A stretch of 64,000 bases of DNA from Oscillospiraceae bacterium (lineage in GTDB: Bacteria; Bacillota; Clostridia; Oscillospirales; Acutalibacteraceae). This document shows, one piece after another, positions 42,879 through 51,624 of the stretch (positions within the stretch are counted from its first letter, which is position 1; each line of letters begins with the position of its first letter). Below the pieces are notes generated by a model, which saw only the letters and a list, made by a program, of their open reading frames with translations, was not told the origin of the DNA and did not search any database. The DNA lies in contig SVOJ01000001.1 of NCBI GenBank assembly GCA_015066385.1, positions 124,001 through 188,000 on the forward strand. Reading direction: 5' to 3'. Made by a program: the position numbers and the translations under genes.

Positions 42879-43664
42879 ATGGATTCGATCGGAAAACAGA
42901 TCCGTGCATTGCGCCGCAAAAAAGGAATGACACAGGAACAACTGGCAGAACTTCTGAATCTTTCACCGCAGGCAGTCAGCAAATGGGAAACGGGGCTTGC
43001 GCTGCCCGATATTTCCCTTGTTACGACCCTTGCTGCAATTTTCAATGTATCAACCGATGACCTGTTCGGCTTTGACCGAACAGAAATCGAAGCAGACATT
43101 GAACGCATCTGTCAGCATGCTTTTGAATACCGCGAAAGCGATTACAAGAAAAGCCGTGCGATTCTCGAAGACGGCTTGCAAAAGTACCCCGGGAATGAAA
43201 TTTTGCTGAATAATCTTTTGTATGTAGTCATTGACCCGGATGAAAAAATCCGCTTTGCATTGCCTTTGTCTCAGAGTGAAAATGCCGAAGTTCGTTTTGA
43301 TGCACTTCGTTTTTTGGCCTATGCCTACAGCGAAAAAGGGGAGGATAACCAAGCGGTTGCCTGCATGGAACAAGTTCCCGAATTGTATTTTACCAAACTT
43401 TCCGAAATGGCTTTTGTTGCAAAAGGTAAAGCAAAATACGAAGCCGCCGAAAAGCAGAAATGGATTTCCTTTGAAACACTGTTGCAGATGATGTGGAAAT
43501 TGGCGGAATACTATGAAGAACAGGGCAATCAAAATGCCGCAATGAACGAAACACGCACTTGTCTTTTGTTGCTGGATGCAATAAAAGGACATAATAAAGC
43601 CGAAAACTTCGATACCTATAAATCGTTTTTTGAAAAGCAATTAAGCCGACTAAAAGAAACATAA
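42879..43664 (+). CDS. XRE-family regulator with helical C-terminal domain
   Basis: A 261-residue regulator. The N-terminal HTH (IGKQIRALRRKKGMTQEQLA, then SPQAVSKWETGLALPDISLV) is of the SinR/clostridial VSKWE type. The C-terminal 180 residues are TPR-like helices (SRAILEDGLQKYPGNEILLN; RFLAYAYSEKGEDNQAVACM), as in Firmicute regulators that sense small ligands or peptides, though the ligand here is unknown. AAGGA precedes ATG 42879 with a 10-nt gap; the palindrome at 42781 may be its operator. Confidence 0.9.
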   Translation: MDSIGKQIRALRRKKGMTQEQLAELLNLSPQAVSKWETGLALPDISLVTTLAAIFNVSTDDLFGFDRTEIEADIERICQHAFEYRESDYKKSRAILEDGLQKYPGNEILLNNLLYVVIDPDEKIRFALPLSQSENAEVRFDALRFLAYAYSEKGEDNQAVACMEQVPELYFTKLSEMAFVAKGKAKYEAAEKQKWISFETLLQMMWKLAEYYEEQGNQNAAMNETRTCLLLLDAIKGHNKAENFDTYKSFFEKQLSRLKET

Positions 43665-43672
43665 AAGAAAAC

Positions 43673-43708
43673 AGAGAGATGTCGAAAACATCTCTCTGCA
43701 TATTTTTT
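43673..43708. terminator. terminator between XRE gene and upp
   Basis: AGAGAGATGT (43673-43682) pairs perfectly with ACATCTCTCT (43688-43697), then GCATATTTTTTTT. It serves the plus-strand XRE gene and lies at the end of the convergent upp. Confidence 0.8.
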
Positions 43709-43714
43709 TTGTGC

Positions 43715-44344
43715 TTATTTTGTTCCGAAAATGCGGTCGCCTGCATCGCCGAGGCCGGGAACGATGTAACCCTTTTCGTTGAGTTTTTCATCCTTGCTGG
43801 CACAGAAGATCGGCACATCGGGATGTGCTTCGCTCAGTGCCTTGATACCTTCGGGCGCCGCAATCAGGCACATAAATTTGATGTTCTTGCCGCCGTGCTG
43901 TTTGATAAAATTGAGCGCAGCAATGGCTGAACCGCCCGTTGCAAGCATGGGATCAAGCACGATGATCTGTCTCTTTTCAATGTTGGGAGGCAGTTTGCAG
44001 TAATATTCATGCGGTTCGAGCGTTTCTTCGTCACGATACAGCCCGATATGCCCGATGCGAGCAGCGGGAACAATGCTGGTTACACCGTCCACCATGCCAA
44101 GACCTGCACGCAGAATCGGCACGATTGCAAGCTTCGGGCCGTCTACCATTTTGGTCACGGTTTCGGTAATGGGGGTCTTGACGGTCACGTCCTTGAGCGG
44201 AAGATCGCGAAGCGATTCATAGCACATGAGCATCGTGATTTCTTTTACCAGTTCACGGAATTCCTTGTTGCCCGTATCTTCACTGCGAAGAACGGAAATT
44301 TTGTGCTGAATCAGCGGATGATCAAAAATTGTAATATTTGCCAT
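43715..44344 (-). CDS. upp: uracil phosphoribosyltransferase
   Basis: A 209-residue cytosolic enzyme that makes UMP from uracil and PRPP. The PRPP-binding loop is [33 protein letters not shown] supplies the second PRPP contact, and the C-terminal [18 protein letters not shown] is the uracil-binding signature. Normal length. It follows the uracil permease gene by 6 nt, so transport and salvage are co-expressed from the promoter at 45933 under the leader described there. Confidence 0.97.
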   Translation of the reverse strand: MANITIFDHPLIQHKISVLRSEDTGNKEFRELVKEITMLMCYESLRDLPLKDVTVKTPITETVTKMVDGPKLAIVPILRAGLGMVDGVTSIVPAARIGHIGLYRDEETLEPHEYYCKLPPNIEKRQIIVLDPMLATGGSAIAALNFIKQHGGKNIKFMCLIAAPEGIKALSEAHPDVPIFCASKDEKLNEKGYIVPGLGDAGDRIFGTK

Positions 44345-44350
44345 TTTGGT

Positions 44351-45748
44351 TTAGCCTTCCTTTGCTTCGTCGTCATCCTTTGCCTTGGAAACGATCGCAT
44401 TTACGATGATGCCGAGGATGAGGGCGACTGCGATATTGGTGATTTTGATAACGGGTGCGTTGAACGGATCGTCGCCGCCGAAGTTGAGGGTCAGACCGCC
44501 GATGCCGGGGATGAGGATTGCGGCAACAACAAACAGATTCTTGTTCAGGTTGAGGTCAACTTTCTGAATCATTTTCAGACCCGAAACTGCAATGAAGCCG
44601 TACAGCGCAATGCTGATACCGCCGACAACGCAGGTCGGAATGGAGCTGACAAACAGTTCAAACGGGGTGATGAAAGCCATCACAATCGCAAGTATTGCCG
44701 CACCGATGATGCTGTAAACGGATGCATTCTTGGTAATGGCAACACAGCCGACGGATTCACCGTAAGTGGTGTTCGGGCAGCAACCGAACATGGTGCCGAC
44801 CATGGAACCGATACCGTCGCCGAGCAGGGTACGGGTGAGACCGGGATCTTCAAGCAGGTCAACCTGATTGTCGCCGTCGGAAAGGATGAAACTGAGGTTT
44901 TTGTGGTCTGCAATGTGTTCGGCAAGAACAACGAACGCGACGGGCATGAACAGAAGTGCAATAGAAGCAACATTTTTCCAGTCAAATGTGCCCATTTCAC
45001 CGATTGCCTTGAACAGAACGATGTTATCGGGAACGGAAACAATGGTCTTGAAGGAGAAGTTGCTGAATATGCTGAAGTCAATCAATTGCAGGTATGCGTT
45101 GTCGGTTGCAATGCCGATCACGGTGAAAATAGTGGCAGAAATATAACCTGCGGCGATACCGATGATAAAGGGGATCATCTTGAGTGTCTTTTTGCCGAAG
45201 CAGGAGGCAATAACGGTGGCAAGGAATGTGATGACCGCGCAAAGAATGGCAATCAGATTGTAGTCAGCCGTTGATGCGGCAATGTTCTGTACGTTGTTGA
45301 TGGCAGAACCTGCAAGCGAAAGACCGATGAGAGCAACCGTCGGCCCGATGATAACGGGGGGAAGCAACTTGGAGATCCATTTTGTACCGCTGATCTTGAC
45401 GATGGCGGCAATAATTACATATACAAGACCTGCAAGCACACCGCCGAGCAGAATGCCCATATAGCCGTTTGCGGTTGCGGCATAAAGTGAGCCGAGGAAT
45501 GCGAAAGACGAACCGAGGAAAACAGGGCTTTTACCTTTTGTGAAAAGGAAGTAAACGATTGTACCCAAGCCTGCGCCGAGCATGGCGGAAGAAGTGGAAA
45601 GTACCGTGCCTGTTTCATAGCCGCCGTTGTAGTTGACGAGCATGGGAACCAGGATGGTTGCCGCAATGATGGACAGCAACTGCTGAATCGAAAACAGAAT
45701 CAGTTTGCCGATGGGGGGCTTGTCTTTGATGCCGTAAATGAGTTTCAT
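44351..45748 (-). CDS. uracil permease (NCS2 family)
   Basis: A 465-residue membrane transporter of the nucleobase/ascorbate (NCS2) family, with about 14 hydrophobic segments. FLGSSFAFLGSL (about 78-89), the LAEHIADHKNL region (about 262), and CPNTTYGESVGCVAITKNAS (about 312), which holds the conserved Glu and NTTYGEN-like motif, mark UraA/PyrP. The family exports no substrate; it imports uracil with a proton. AGGAG precedes ATG 45748. It is the first gene of the operon with upp and is preceded by a leader peptide and attenuator-like hairpin (45781-45886). Confidence 0.95.
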   Translation of the reverse strand: MKLIYGIKDKPPIGKLILFSIQQLLSIIAATILVPMLVNYNGGYETGTVLSTSSAMLGAGLGTIVYFLFTKGKSPVFLGSSFAFLGSLYAATANGYMGILLGGVLAGLVYVIIAAIVKISGTKWISKLLPPVIIGPTVALIGLSLAGSAINNVQNIAASTADYNLIAILCAVITFLATVIASCFGKKTLKMIPFIIGIAAGYISATIFTVIGIATDNAYLQLIDFSIFSNFSFKTIVSVPDNIVLFKAIGEMGTFDWKNVASIALLFMPVAFVVLAEHIADHKNLSFILSDGDNQVDLLEDPGLTRTLLGDGIGSMVGTMFGCCPNTTYGESVGCVAITKNASVYSIIGAAILAIVMAFITPFELFVSSIPTCVVGGISIALYGFIAVSGLKMIQKVDLNLNKNLFVVAAILIPGIGGLTLNFGGDDPFNAPVIKITNIAVALILGIIVNAIVSKAKDDDEAKEG

Positions 45749-45780
45749 AGTTCTTCTCCTTTTTTCTTTTTTCAGAGCAT

Positions 45781-45809
45781 AAAAAATACCGACGCCGCAA
45801 AACGTCAGT
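45781..45809 (-). terminator. attenuator-like terminator in the uracil permease leader
   Basis: On the minus strand ACTGACG (45809-45803) pairs with CGTCGGT (45794-45788) around TTTTGCGG, followed by ATTTTTT (45787-45781). It stands between the leader frame and the permease ribosome binding site. The stop codon of the leader frame overlaps the first base of the stem, so a ribosome there would prevent the hairpin from forming. Confidence 0.75.
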
Positions 45810-45886
45810 TAAAAGGTGAAATAAAAATAATACGGCTTAAAAGAAATAAGATCGTTTTGCATCTTTTTTTCTTTTGCCGTTGTCAT
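45809..45886 (-). CDS. leader peptide of the uracil permease-upp operon
   Basis: A 25-codon frame starting at ATG 45886 behind GAGGTG (45898-45893) and ending at TAA 45811-45809, on the first base of the terminator stem. The peptide starts MTTAKEKKMQNDL and ends SFKPYYFYFTF. The last 14 codons are very U-rich (Ser, Phe, Tyr codons such as UCU, UUU, UAU, UUC). This is the arrangement used for UTP-sensitive attenuation in E. coli pyrBI, where polymerase pauses in a U-rich leader at low UTP and lets the ribosome block the terminator. Function inferred from layout. Confidence 0.6.
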   Translation of the reverse strand: MTTAKEKKMQNDLISFKPYYFYFTF

Positions 45887-45904
45887 TCTGATCACCTCAC
45901 AAAA

Positions 45905-45933
45905 ATTATACCGTTTCCGACTTTTGTTGTCAA
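45905..45933 (-). promoter_or_regulatory. consensus sigma-A promoter of the uracil operon
   Basis: On the minus strand TTGACA (45933-45928), exactly 17 bp, then TATAAT (45910-45905). Both hexamers are perfect. Transcription should start near 45898, placing the leader ribosome binding site at the very 5' end of the RNA. Confidence 0.88.
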
Positions 45934-46018
45934 GGTCTTGCAGAAAACTTACTCAAATTTGGCATTTTGTACGAAAATGGAAAGATTTCTTTAACACACA
46001 TCACGATGAATTTTCCTC

Positions 46019-46047
46019 TTTACTTTTGTTCTTTTGTGTGCTAAAAT
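46019..46047 (+). promoter_or_regulatory. promoter of the yerC-methyltransferase-hslO run
   Basis: TTTACT (46019-46024), 17-bp spacer, TAAAAT (46042-46047), about 36 nt before the start at 46083. Confidence 0.55.
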
Positions 46048-46082
46048 AGTAATGTTTAAAAGATTGAAAGCGAGGATTTCCT

Positions 46083-46373
46083 ATGGCAAGTAAAATCAGA
46101 GATGACAATACCGATTTTCTCTTTGAGGCTATTTTGCAATTGCAGAATATTGATGAGTGCTATGATTTCTTTGAAGATCTTTGCACCGTTCCCGAAGTCA
46201 AGGCAATGGCTCAGCGTATCGCGGTTGCCAAAATGCTTTCCGATAAAAAAGTTTACAATGACATTGTGCGTCTGACGGGGGCATCCACCGCTACCATCAG
46301 CCGTGTCAACCGCAGTTTGTCTTACGGTTGCGGCGGTTATGACATTGTCTTCAAAAGAATGGAGAATGAATAA
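46083..46373 (+). CDS. YerC/YecD family TrpR-related protein
   Basis: A 96-residue DNA-binding protein of the TrpR-like YerC/YecD family. The signature runs FFEDLCTVPEVKAMAQRIAV, then AKMLSDKKVYNDIVRLTG, STATISRVNRSL and a C-terminal YGCGGYDIVFKRM. It has the TrpR helix-turn-helix but not the tryptophan pocket in known members; its regulon is not established. GCGAGGA precedes ATG 46083. It overlaps the methyltransferase start (TAATG). Confidence 0.93.
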   Translation: MASKIRDDNTDFLFEAILQLQNIDECYDFFEDLCTVPEVKAMAQRIAVAKMLSDKKVYNDIVRLTGASTATISRVNRSLSYGCGGYDIVFKRMENE

Positions 46374-47152
46374 TGTCCGGGTATGACCGGTTTGCTTCTG
46401 TATATGATCAGTTAACAGGGAATGTCGGCTACGCGCAGCGTGCCGACTATCTGTTTATGTTGCTGAAAAACGCAGGTGTTGCAACGGGCACATTGCTCGA
46501 TCTTGCATGCGGCACGGGTTCGTTGAGTGTTGCATTTTGCGAAAAAGGTTTTGAAGTCATCGGGGTGGACGGTTCGTTTGAAATGCTGTCCGTCGCCCGT
46601 GAAAAATGCGCCCCGTACGGCGACAAAATTCTGCTGTTGTGTCAGGATATGACCGAACTTGATCTGTTCGGCACCATTGATTGTGCGGTTTGTTCGCTTG
46701 ACAGTATCAATCATCTGACCGACGAAGCGGATGTGTATGAAACCTTCCGACTTGTATCCTTGTTCATGAATCAGGGCGGTATTTTTATTTTTGATGTCAA
46801 CACGATTCATAAACACAGAAATGTTCTTGCCGATAACACATTTGTGTATGAAGAAGACGATGTCTTTTGTGTCTGGCAGAACAATTACGATGAAGAAGAT
46901 GATTCGGTAGAGATTTTTCTTGATATTTTCACCGAAAACGAGGACGGCACCTACAGCCGTGAACAAGAGTCCTTCTGCGAACGCGCCTACAGTGATGAAG
47001 TGCTCACCGATATGCTCGAAAAAGCAGGTTTCGGCGTGCAGGGCAGGTTTGCGGAACTTACTGCCGATGCTCCTTGCGCAGAGACGGAACGCGTTTATTA
47101 TGTATGTAAAAAAATAACCCCTACAGGTACAACAGGAGAAAAGTATGAATAA
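46373..47152 (+). CDS. class I SAM-dependent methyltransferase
   Basis: A 259-residue cytosolic methyltransferase. GTLLDLACGTGSLSVAFCEK (about 39-58) is motif I for SAM binding, VIGVDGSFEML motif II, CQDMTEL motif III and IDCAVCSLDSINHLTDEADV the post-motif segment. The N-terminal GYDRFASVYDQLTGNVGYAQ is typical of a Firmicute YqeM-like group. It is translationally coupled at both ends: TAATG with yerC and an 8-nt overlap with hslO. Substrate unknown. Confidence 0.9.
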   Translation: MSGYDRFASVYDQLTGNVGYAQRADYLFMLLKNAGVATGTLLDLACGTGSLSVAFCEKGFEVIGVDGSFEMLSVAREKCAPYGDKILLLCQDMTELDLFGTIDCAVCSLDSINHLTDEADVYETFRLVSLFMNQGGIFIFDVNTIHKHRNVLADNTFVYEEDDVFCVWQNNYDEEDDSVEIFLDIFTENEDGTYSREQESFCERAYSDEVLTDMLEKAGFGVQGRFAELTADAPCAETERVYYVCKKITPTGTTGEKYE

Positions 47153-48029
47153 ATTGATTCGTTGTTTATCCGAGGACGGAACCGTTCTCGTTATGGCGGC
47201 AGACACCACCGAATTGGTAGAAACAGCCCGCCGTTACCATGAAACAAGCAAGGTCTGCACGGCGGCTTTGGGCAGAATGCTCACGGCGGCATCGCTGATG
47301 GGCACACTGCTTAAAAGTGATGACTACAGCCTGACCTTGCGCATCAACGGCGGCGGCCCCGCAGGGAGCGTCATTGCTGTCGGTGATCCGCGCGGCAATG
47401 TCAGAGGCTATGTGATGAATCCGCACATTGAACTGCCGTTGAACGCAAAGGGTAAACTTGATGTCGGCGGTGCGGTCGGTACGGACGGCCACCTGACCGT
47501 TATCAAAGATATCGGTATGCGTGACCCGTATATCGGTCAGATTCCCATTGTGTCGGGCGAAATTGCAGAGGATATCACTTCTTATTACGCAATCAGTGAA
47601 CAGGTTCCCACGGTTTGTGCATTGGGTGTTTTGGTTAACCCCGATTTGTCCGTTGCGTGTGCGGGCGGCTTTATGATTCAACTTCTTCCCACCGCGGACG
47701 ATACCATCATCGACAAGGTCGAAGACGGGCTCAAAGACCTGCCGAGTGTTACAAGTATGCTTGCCGACGGCATGACTGTGCTTGATATCTGCAAGAAGGT
47801 ACTTCCCAATTTTGAAATCGGTGTGCTGGATGAAGAAAACCCCGATTATGTCTGCAATTGCAGCAAGGAACGCGTGGAAGCCGCCCTTTTGAGCACCGGC
47901 AAGGAAAGTCTTCTGGAAATGGCAGAGGATGCAGGCACGCAGGTACGTTGCCACTTCTGCCCAAAAGTGTTTAACTTTACCCCTGCAGAACTGCGTGCCC
48001 TTGCAAAATCGGCTACGGAAGAAGACTGA
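47145..48029 (+). CDS. hslO: Hsp33 redox-regulated chaperone
   Basis: A 294-residue cytosolic holdase activated by oxidative stress. The N-terminal substrate domain includes ALGRMLTAASLMG and GDPRGNVRGYVMNP. The C-terminal redox switch holds four Cys as zinc ligands (CNCS near residue 238 and CHFCP near 271). GGAG precedes ATG 47145, which lies 8 nt inside the methyltransferase gene. Length is standard. It ends before a strong terminator. Confidence 0.96.
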   Translation: MNKLIRCLSEDGTVLVMAADTTELVETARRYHETSKVCTAALGRMLTAASLMGTLLKSDDYSLTLRINGGGPAGSVIAVGDPRGNVRGYVMNPHIELPLNAKGKLDVGGAVGTDGHLTVIKDIGMRDPYIGQIPIVSGEIAEDITSYYAISEQVPTVCALGVLVNPDLSVACAGGFMIQLLPTADDTIIDKVEDGLKDLPSVTSMLADGMTVLDICKKVLPNFEIGVLDEENPDYVCNCSKERVEAALLSTGKESLLEMAEDAGTQVRCHFCPKVFNFTPAELRALAKSATEED

Positions 48030-48039
48030 AAAACAACAT

Positions 48040-48073
48040 AAAAATCCGGAGTTCACTGAACCCCGGATTTTTT
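48040..48073. terminator. bidirectional terminator
   Basis: AAAAATCCGG pairs with CCGGATTTTTT around AGTTCACTGAACC, which itself can pair (GTTCA/TGAAC). It serves hslO and the convergent glycosyltransferase gene. Confidence 0.85.
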
Positions 48074-48084
48074 AATGCCTGTTT

Positions 48085-49032
48085 TTATTTTAAATATTCT
48101 TCCACCGTGTATTTGGGTCTGTGTTTGGTTTCAAGATAAATCTTGCCTATGTATTCACCGATGACACCGATTGCAAGCAACTGTAAACCGCCGATGGCCC
48201 ATATGGAAACCACGGTCGAAGTCCAGCCTGTTACCGTAGCACCGATCAGATGGCGTATAAGTGAATACAAAAGCATGATAATACTGACGGCAAAAATCAG
48301 GAATCCGAGTACCGTAACCAGACGAATCGGCTTGACGGACATGGATGTGATACCTTCCATTGCAAATGCAATCATCTTTTTGAGCGGATATTTGGATTCA
48401 CCTGCCGCACGTTCACCGCGTTCGTATTCCACGGTTGCCGTTTTGAATCCGAGCAAGGGCACAAGTCCTCTCAAAAACAGATTCACTTCATCAAAATCTG
48501 CCAGTGCCGCAAGGGCACGTTTTGTCATCAATCTGTAATCGGCATGATCATTGACGATTTCAACACCTAACCACTTCATAACCTTATAAAAGCCATGCGC
48601 GGTTCCTCTTTTGAATGCCGTGTCCTTATCTCTTGCACAGCGAACACCGTACACAATGTCACAGCCTTCATAGCAACGTTCAATCATTTCATCAATGGCG
48701 TTGATATCATCCTGCAGGTCTGCATCCATGGAAATAATTGCATCGCATTCTGCACGCACTGTCATCATGCCCGCAAGCAGTGCGTTCTGATGTCCTTTAT
48801 TGTGTGCAAGTTTGATGCCTCTGAACAGCTTGTCCGCTTTGTGCAGTGCACAGATGAGTTCCCATGTCTTATCTTTGGAACCGTCATCCACAAACACGAC
48901 TTTGCTGTCGGCGGTGATTTTGCCGCGCTGCTGTAATGCCTGCATTTTTTCGCGAATTTTTTGTGCCGTAATGGGCAATACTTCCTGTTCATTGTAGCAG
49001 GGGATAACAAGATATAATTTTAAGCATTCCAT
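48085..49032 (-). CDS. GT2 polyprenyl-phosphate glycosyltransferase (GtrB-like)
   Basis: A 315-residue inner-face membrane enzyme that should transfer a sugar from a nucleotide donor to polyprenyl phosphate. The GT-A domain has YLVIPCYNEQEVLPIT at the start, VVFVDDGSKDKTWE and AIISMDADLQDDINAIDEMI (DxD), with VYGVRCARDKDTAFKR after. Two C-terminal membrane helices (about 235-258 and 272-295) give the GtrB/DPM1-like topology. AAGGAG precedes ATG 49032. It lies 13 nt after the GT-C-like gene at 49046, suggesting the pair makes and uses a lipid-linked sugar. Confidence 0.92.
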   Translation of the reverse strand: MECLKLYLVIPCYNEQEVLPITAQKIREKMQALQQRGKITADSKVVFVDDGSKDKTWELICALHKADKLFRGIKLAHNKGHQNALLAGMMTVRAECDAIISMDADLQDDINAIDEMIERCYEGCDIVYGVRCARDKDTAFKRGTAHGFYKVMKWLGVEIVNDHADYRLMTKRALAALADFDEVNLFLRGLVPLLGFKTATVEYERGERAAGESKYPLKKMIAFAMEGITSMSVKPIRLVTVLGFLIFAVSIIMLLYSLIRHLIGATVTGWTSTVVSIWAIGGLQLLAIGVIGEYIGKIYLETKHRPKYTVEEYLK

Positions 49033-49045
49033 AATGTGAACTCCT

Positions 49046-51166
49046 TTACATCCAAAAATTCATTGCGTGTTCTATGATTGCAAAAATGCGGATTGTGCCC
49101 ACATCTTTGATACTTGCCCAGAGAAATGCCCAATTTTCAGCAAACGTAATCAACAGACTGCAGGCAGTGGCAAACAACAGGATTTTGTCTGCCCATTTTT
49201 TCAATGCCGTGTTGTTGCTGTTTGTATACAGGTAGAAAGCGACAAAGAATGCACCGAACAGAATTTCCCATGTGAAATCCATACAATATCTTGCACCGTA
49301 TCCGCTTTCCCATATGGAAAACAGAATTGCAAACGGGGCGGCAATACTCAGTGCACCGATCAGCAATGCGGCTGTGCGTTTTTGGCCTTTGTCGGCACAC
49401 TTTTTCCATGCCGAACCGGACAGCAAGAGAGCAAGAACCGGCAAGGCTCTGTAAATCAGCCCGACACAATATTTGTTTGCAATAAAGTAATATCCGTTGG
49501 GGTGCAGTGATTGAAACTCGGAAGAAATATACGGGAATTCGGGGCTGACAACAGGAGGGTTGAGTAAATAATTATAAAGGCCGATGCTGACAAATCTTGT
49601 GTGATATTGTGCACGGGTGAAATCATTGATGGTCAGCGAATACTGAATGCCGAAATCAAAGAATGAATCAAACCGCAGGAAATTATAAATCATCTGCACA
49701 CCGCCGATAAGGGCAAAGAAGACAGTGGCATTGGCAAGATACAGCACAAGGCGTTTTTTGCCCGCTTGTTCTTTTCGTATCTTTCGGAAACCGAAGAACA
49801 AAAAGAGGAGGGATACAGCACAATAGACTGCCGTTGTCGGCCTGCACAAAACAGCAAGTGCAAGAAAGGCGGTGCCTGCACCCACGAACGGAATACGCAC
49901 TTTTCCGTCGCCGATGATGTTTGCTTTGAGCAAAAAATATGCTCCCATAACAACAAACATAAATGCACTGCTTTGTGCAATTTCATAAAACAGCGGCGAA
50001 CATAAACAGAACCACACACCGCTTGTAATCTGCACACTCAGCAGTCCGAGTAAAACGAGTTTGGAGGGCAACTGCGGGAAGAACTTCTTTATAAATTCCA
50101 ACCAGAGAAGTGTCAGAAAAACAATGCCGACAACAGAAAACAGCAAAACCGCCTGCGGGGTGGGAAAATAATATCCGGTCAGCAGATTGTAAGGCAAAAA
50201 CAGCAACAAAACGGGAGCAATGCCGTAATAGGAATAGTAGTTGCCGTCGTACAGGCAATGATCCCACAAATAGTAAATACCTGCTTCTCTGCGAGCACTC
50301 CAATCGTAGGGGTTTTCCATGGCAAGCAGGTCTTCACCCGGTTTTTGCAATAATTCGACCTGTCCTGCACGGAATGCATCCACAATCGACTGTGTGATCT
50401 GATTTCCCGTTTCGCTTTTCCAGGCACCGAATCCGTATGCCGTTACCATGAAAAGCGCAATGCAGGCAAAAACGGAAGTCGCAAATGCGGCAAAGATATA
50501 GTTTTCTTTTTTTCTTTTTTCAAAACTGTCCTGCAGGACACGAGCACGGAAAAAAGCAAAGGCGAAAGCACCCGTTGCAATCAGAAGCAGTGCACGAACG
50601 GGAGACGGTTGCAAGGGTTTTACTTTGTTGAGTGTGAGTCCGCCGAGTGTCAGTGTATCACCTTCATCCAACCTGAATTGCAAGCGGATGTTTTGCACAT
50701 CACCTGACATGCGTATCTGCAGATTATTTGCCTGCTCGTAATCCGTAATCAGATCGGTTGAAGCAATATCGTTGCGGTATTGAATATTCGTGCCGTCGGA
50801 AATATCCGCATACACGGGAATTTTTGCATCTTCCGCCGTAACCTTTGCATCCATATAAATACTCCCGACAGGGGCATTTATGTTTTTTACGGTCACTTCT
50901 GCAGTACACGGGCCGTTTGCGTAAATACATCCCGATTCATCGAGCGTGAAATTCTGCATTTCGACCTGCGACAGCGCAATGTTCTTTTCTTCGTAGTTGC
51001 CGCCGACAAGGTGCCATGCACCTGTATTGAATAAAAGAAGTTCTGCCAGAAGCACCAATACGGAAATGCAGACAAATGAGAGTCTTGTCTGTTTTGATTT
51101 TGAAAAGACAAAGGCAAGCGCAGGCGGTAATATTATAATTATGCATAATAAAATATATGAAAGCAT
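49046..51166 (-). CDS. polytopic membrane protein, probable GT-C glycosyltransferase
   Basis: A 706-residue protein with an N-terminal helix, an extracellular beta-rich domain (about residues 60-185, sugar-binding-like), then about 10-12 membrane helices. It lacks a clear named motif, but the layout and the YYSYYGIAPVLLLFLPYNLL and WESGYGARYCMDFTW stretches resemble clostridial GT-C type glycosyltransferases that take sugars from polyprenyl phosphate. The adjacent GtrB-like gene supports this. The acceptor, perhaps a wall polymer or surface protein, is unknown. Confidence 0.75.
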   Translation of the reverse strand: MLSYILLCIIIILPPALAFVFSKSKQTRLSFVCISVLVLLAELLLFNTGAWHLVGGNYEEKNIALSQVEMQNFTLDESGCIYANGPCTAEVTVKNINAPVGSIYMDAKVTAEDAKIPVYADISDGTNIQYRNDIASTDLITDYEQANNLQIRMSGDVQNIRLQFRLDEGDTLTLGGLTLNKVKPLQPSPVRALLLIATGAFAFAFFRARVLQDSFEKRKKENYIFAAFATSVFACIALFMVTAYGFGAWKSETGNQITQSIVDAFRAGQVELLQKPGEDLLAMENPYDWSARREAGIYYLWDHCLYDGNYYSYYGIAPVLLLFLPYNLLTGYYFPTPQAVLLFSVVGIVFLTLLWLEFIKKFFPQLPSKLVLLGLLSVQITSGVWFCLCSPLFYEIAQSSAFMFVVMGAYFLLKANIIGDGKVRIPFVGAGTAFLALAVLCRPTTAVYCAVSLLFLFFGFRKIRKEQAGKKRLVLYLANATVFFALIGGVQMIYNFLRFDSFFDFGIQYSLTINDFTRAQYHTRFVSIGLYNYLLNPPVVSPEFPYISSEFQSLHPNGYYFIANKYCVGLIYRALPVLALLLSGSAWKKCADKGQKRTAALLIGALSIAAPFAILFSIWESGYGARYCMDFTWEILFGAFFVAFYLYTNSNNTALKKWADKILLFATACSLLITFAENWAFLWASIKDVGTIRIFAIIEHAMNFWM

Positions 51167-51287
51167 ATTTTACCTCAAAGGACTGTTTATTTTAGTATAC
51201 CATATTTTTTTTTCTTTTGCAATCAAAATCAATCAGCAGGCGAAAAGTTAGAAAATAGTAAAATTATCTTTTTTTTATATAAAACTC

Positions 51288-51316
51288 TTGCGAACGCGGG
51301 TTGTGTGTGCTATAAT
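51288..51316 (+). promoter_or_regulatory. strong promoter of the 41-residue peptide gene
   Basis: TTGCGA (51288-51293), 17-bp spacer, TATAAT (51311-51316), with a TG one base before the -10 (extended -10). Confidence 0.78.
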
Positions 51317-51352
51317 TAAACTAAAATTAAATTGATTCGGGAGGTGAAAATA

Positions 51353-51478
51353 ATGAATGAACAGGTCCTTAAGGAAATCCAGGATTTCTTCGCATTTCTG
51401 GCAGGCATCATCACTTCTTTCTTTGATATGATCAAGGGTCTTTTCGGTGGTGCCGGTGATTCTTCCGCTGAAGCATAA
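51353..51478 (+). CDS. 41-residue amphipathic peptide
   Basis: A short gene with every sign of expression: a near-consensus promoter, GGGAGGTG 8 nt before ATG 51353, and its own strong terminator at 51499. The peptide starts MNEQVLKEIQDFF, has a hydrophobic centre (FFAFLAGIITSFFDMIKGLF) and ends GGAGDSSAEA. It lacks a signal peptide and Cys. The centre resembles phenol-soluble-modulin-like amphipathic helices and the aromatic II-FF helices ending the lipase and surface proteins here. It could be a membrane-active peptide, a small regulator of a membrane protein, or a bacteriocin-like product. No export genes adjoin it. Confidence 0.7.
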   Translation: MNEQVLKEIQDFFAFLAGIITSFFDMIKGLFGGAGDSSAEA

Positions 51479-51498
51479 TCCGAAACAAAAAAAGAGAT

Positions 51499-51550
51499 AC
51501 GGAAAGTTTGACGTAAAAGTTGAACTTTCCGTGTTTTTTTATGCTTTTTA
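51499..51550 (+). terminator. terminator of the 41-residue peptide gene
   Basis: ACGGAAAGTT (51499-51508) pairs with AACTTTCCGT (51533-51542), followed by GTTTTTTT. The 24-base interior can pair further. Confidence 0.85.
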
Positions 51551-51624
51551 CTGCCACACAGTGACATAATTTTTGTGATATATCCTGTAAAATAGGTGCA
51601 CCAAAAGAAAACGGAGGAATGTAA

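Noticed and set aside
45781-45900. PyrR-binding leader for the uracil operon
   Set aside because: No conserved PyrR anti-antiterminator motif was seen; the leader frame and U-rich tract explain the layout better.
51551-51624. Sigma-H promoter for spoIIA
   Set aside because: No convincing pair of sigma-H elements could be aligned at proper spacing, so none is annotated.
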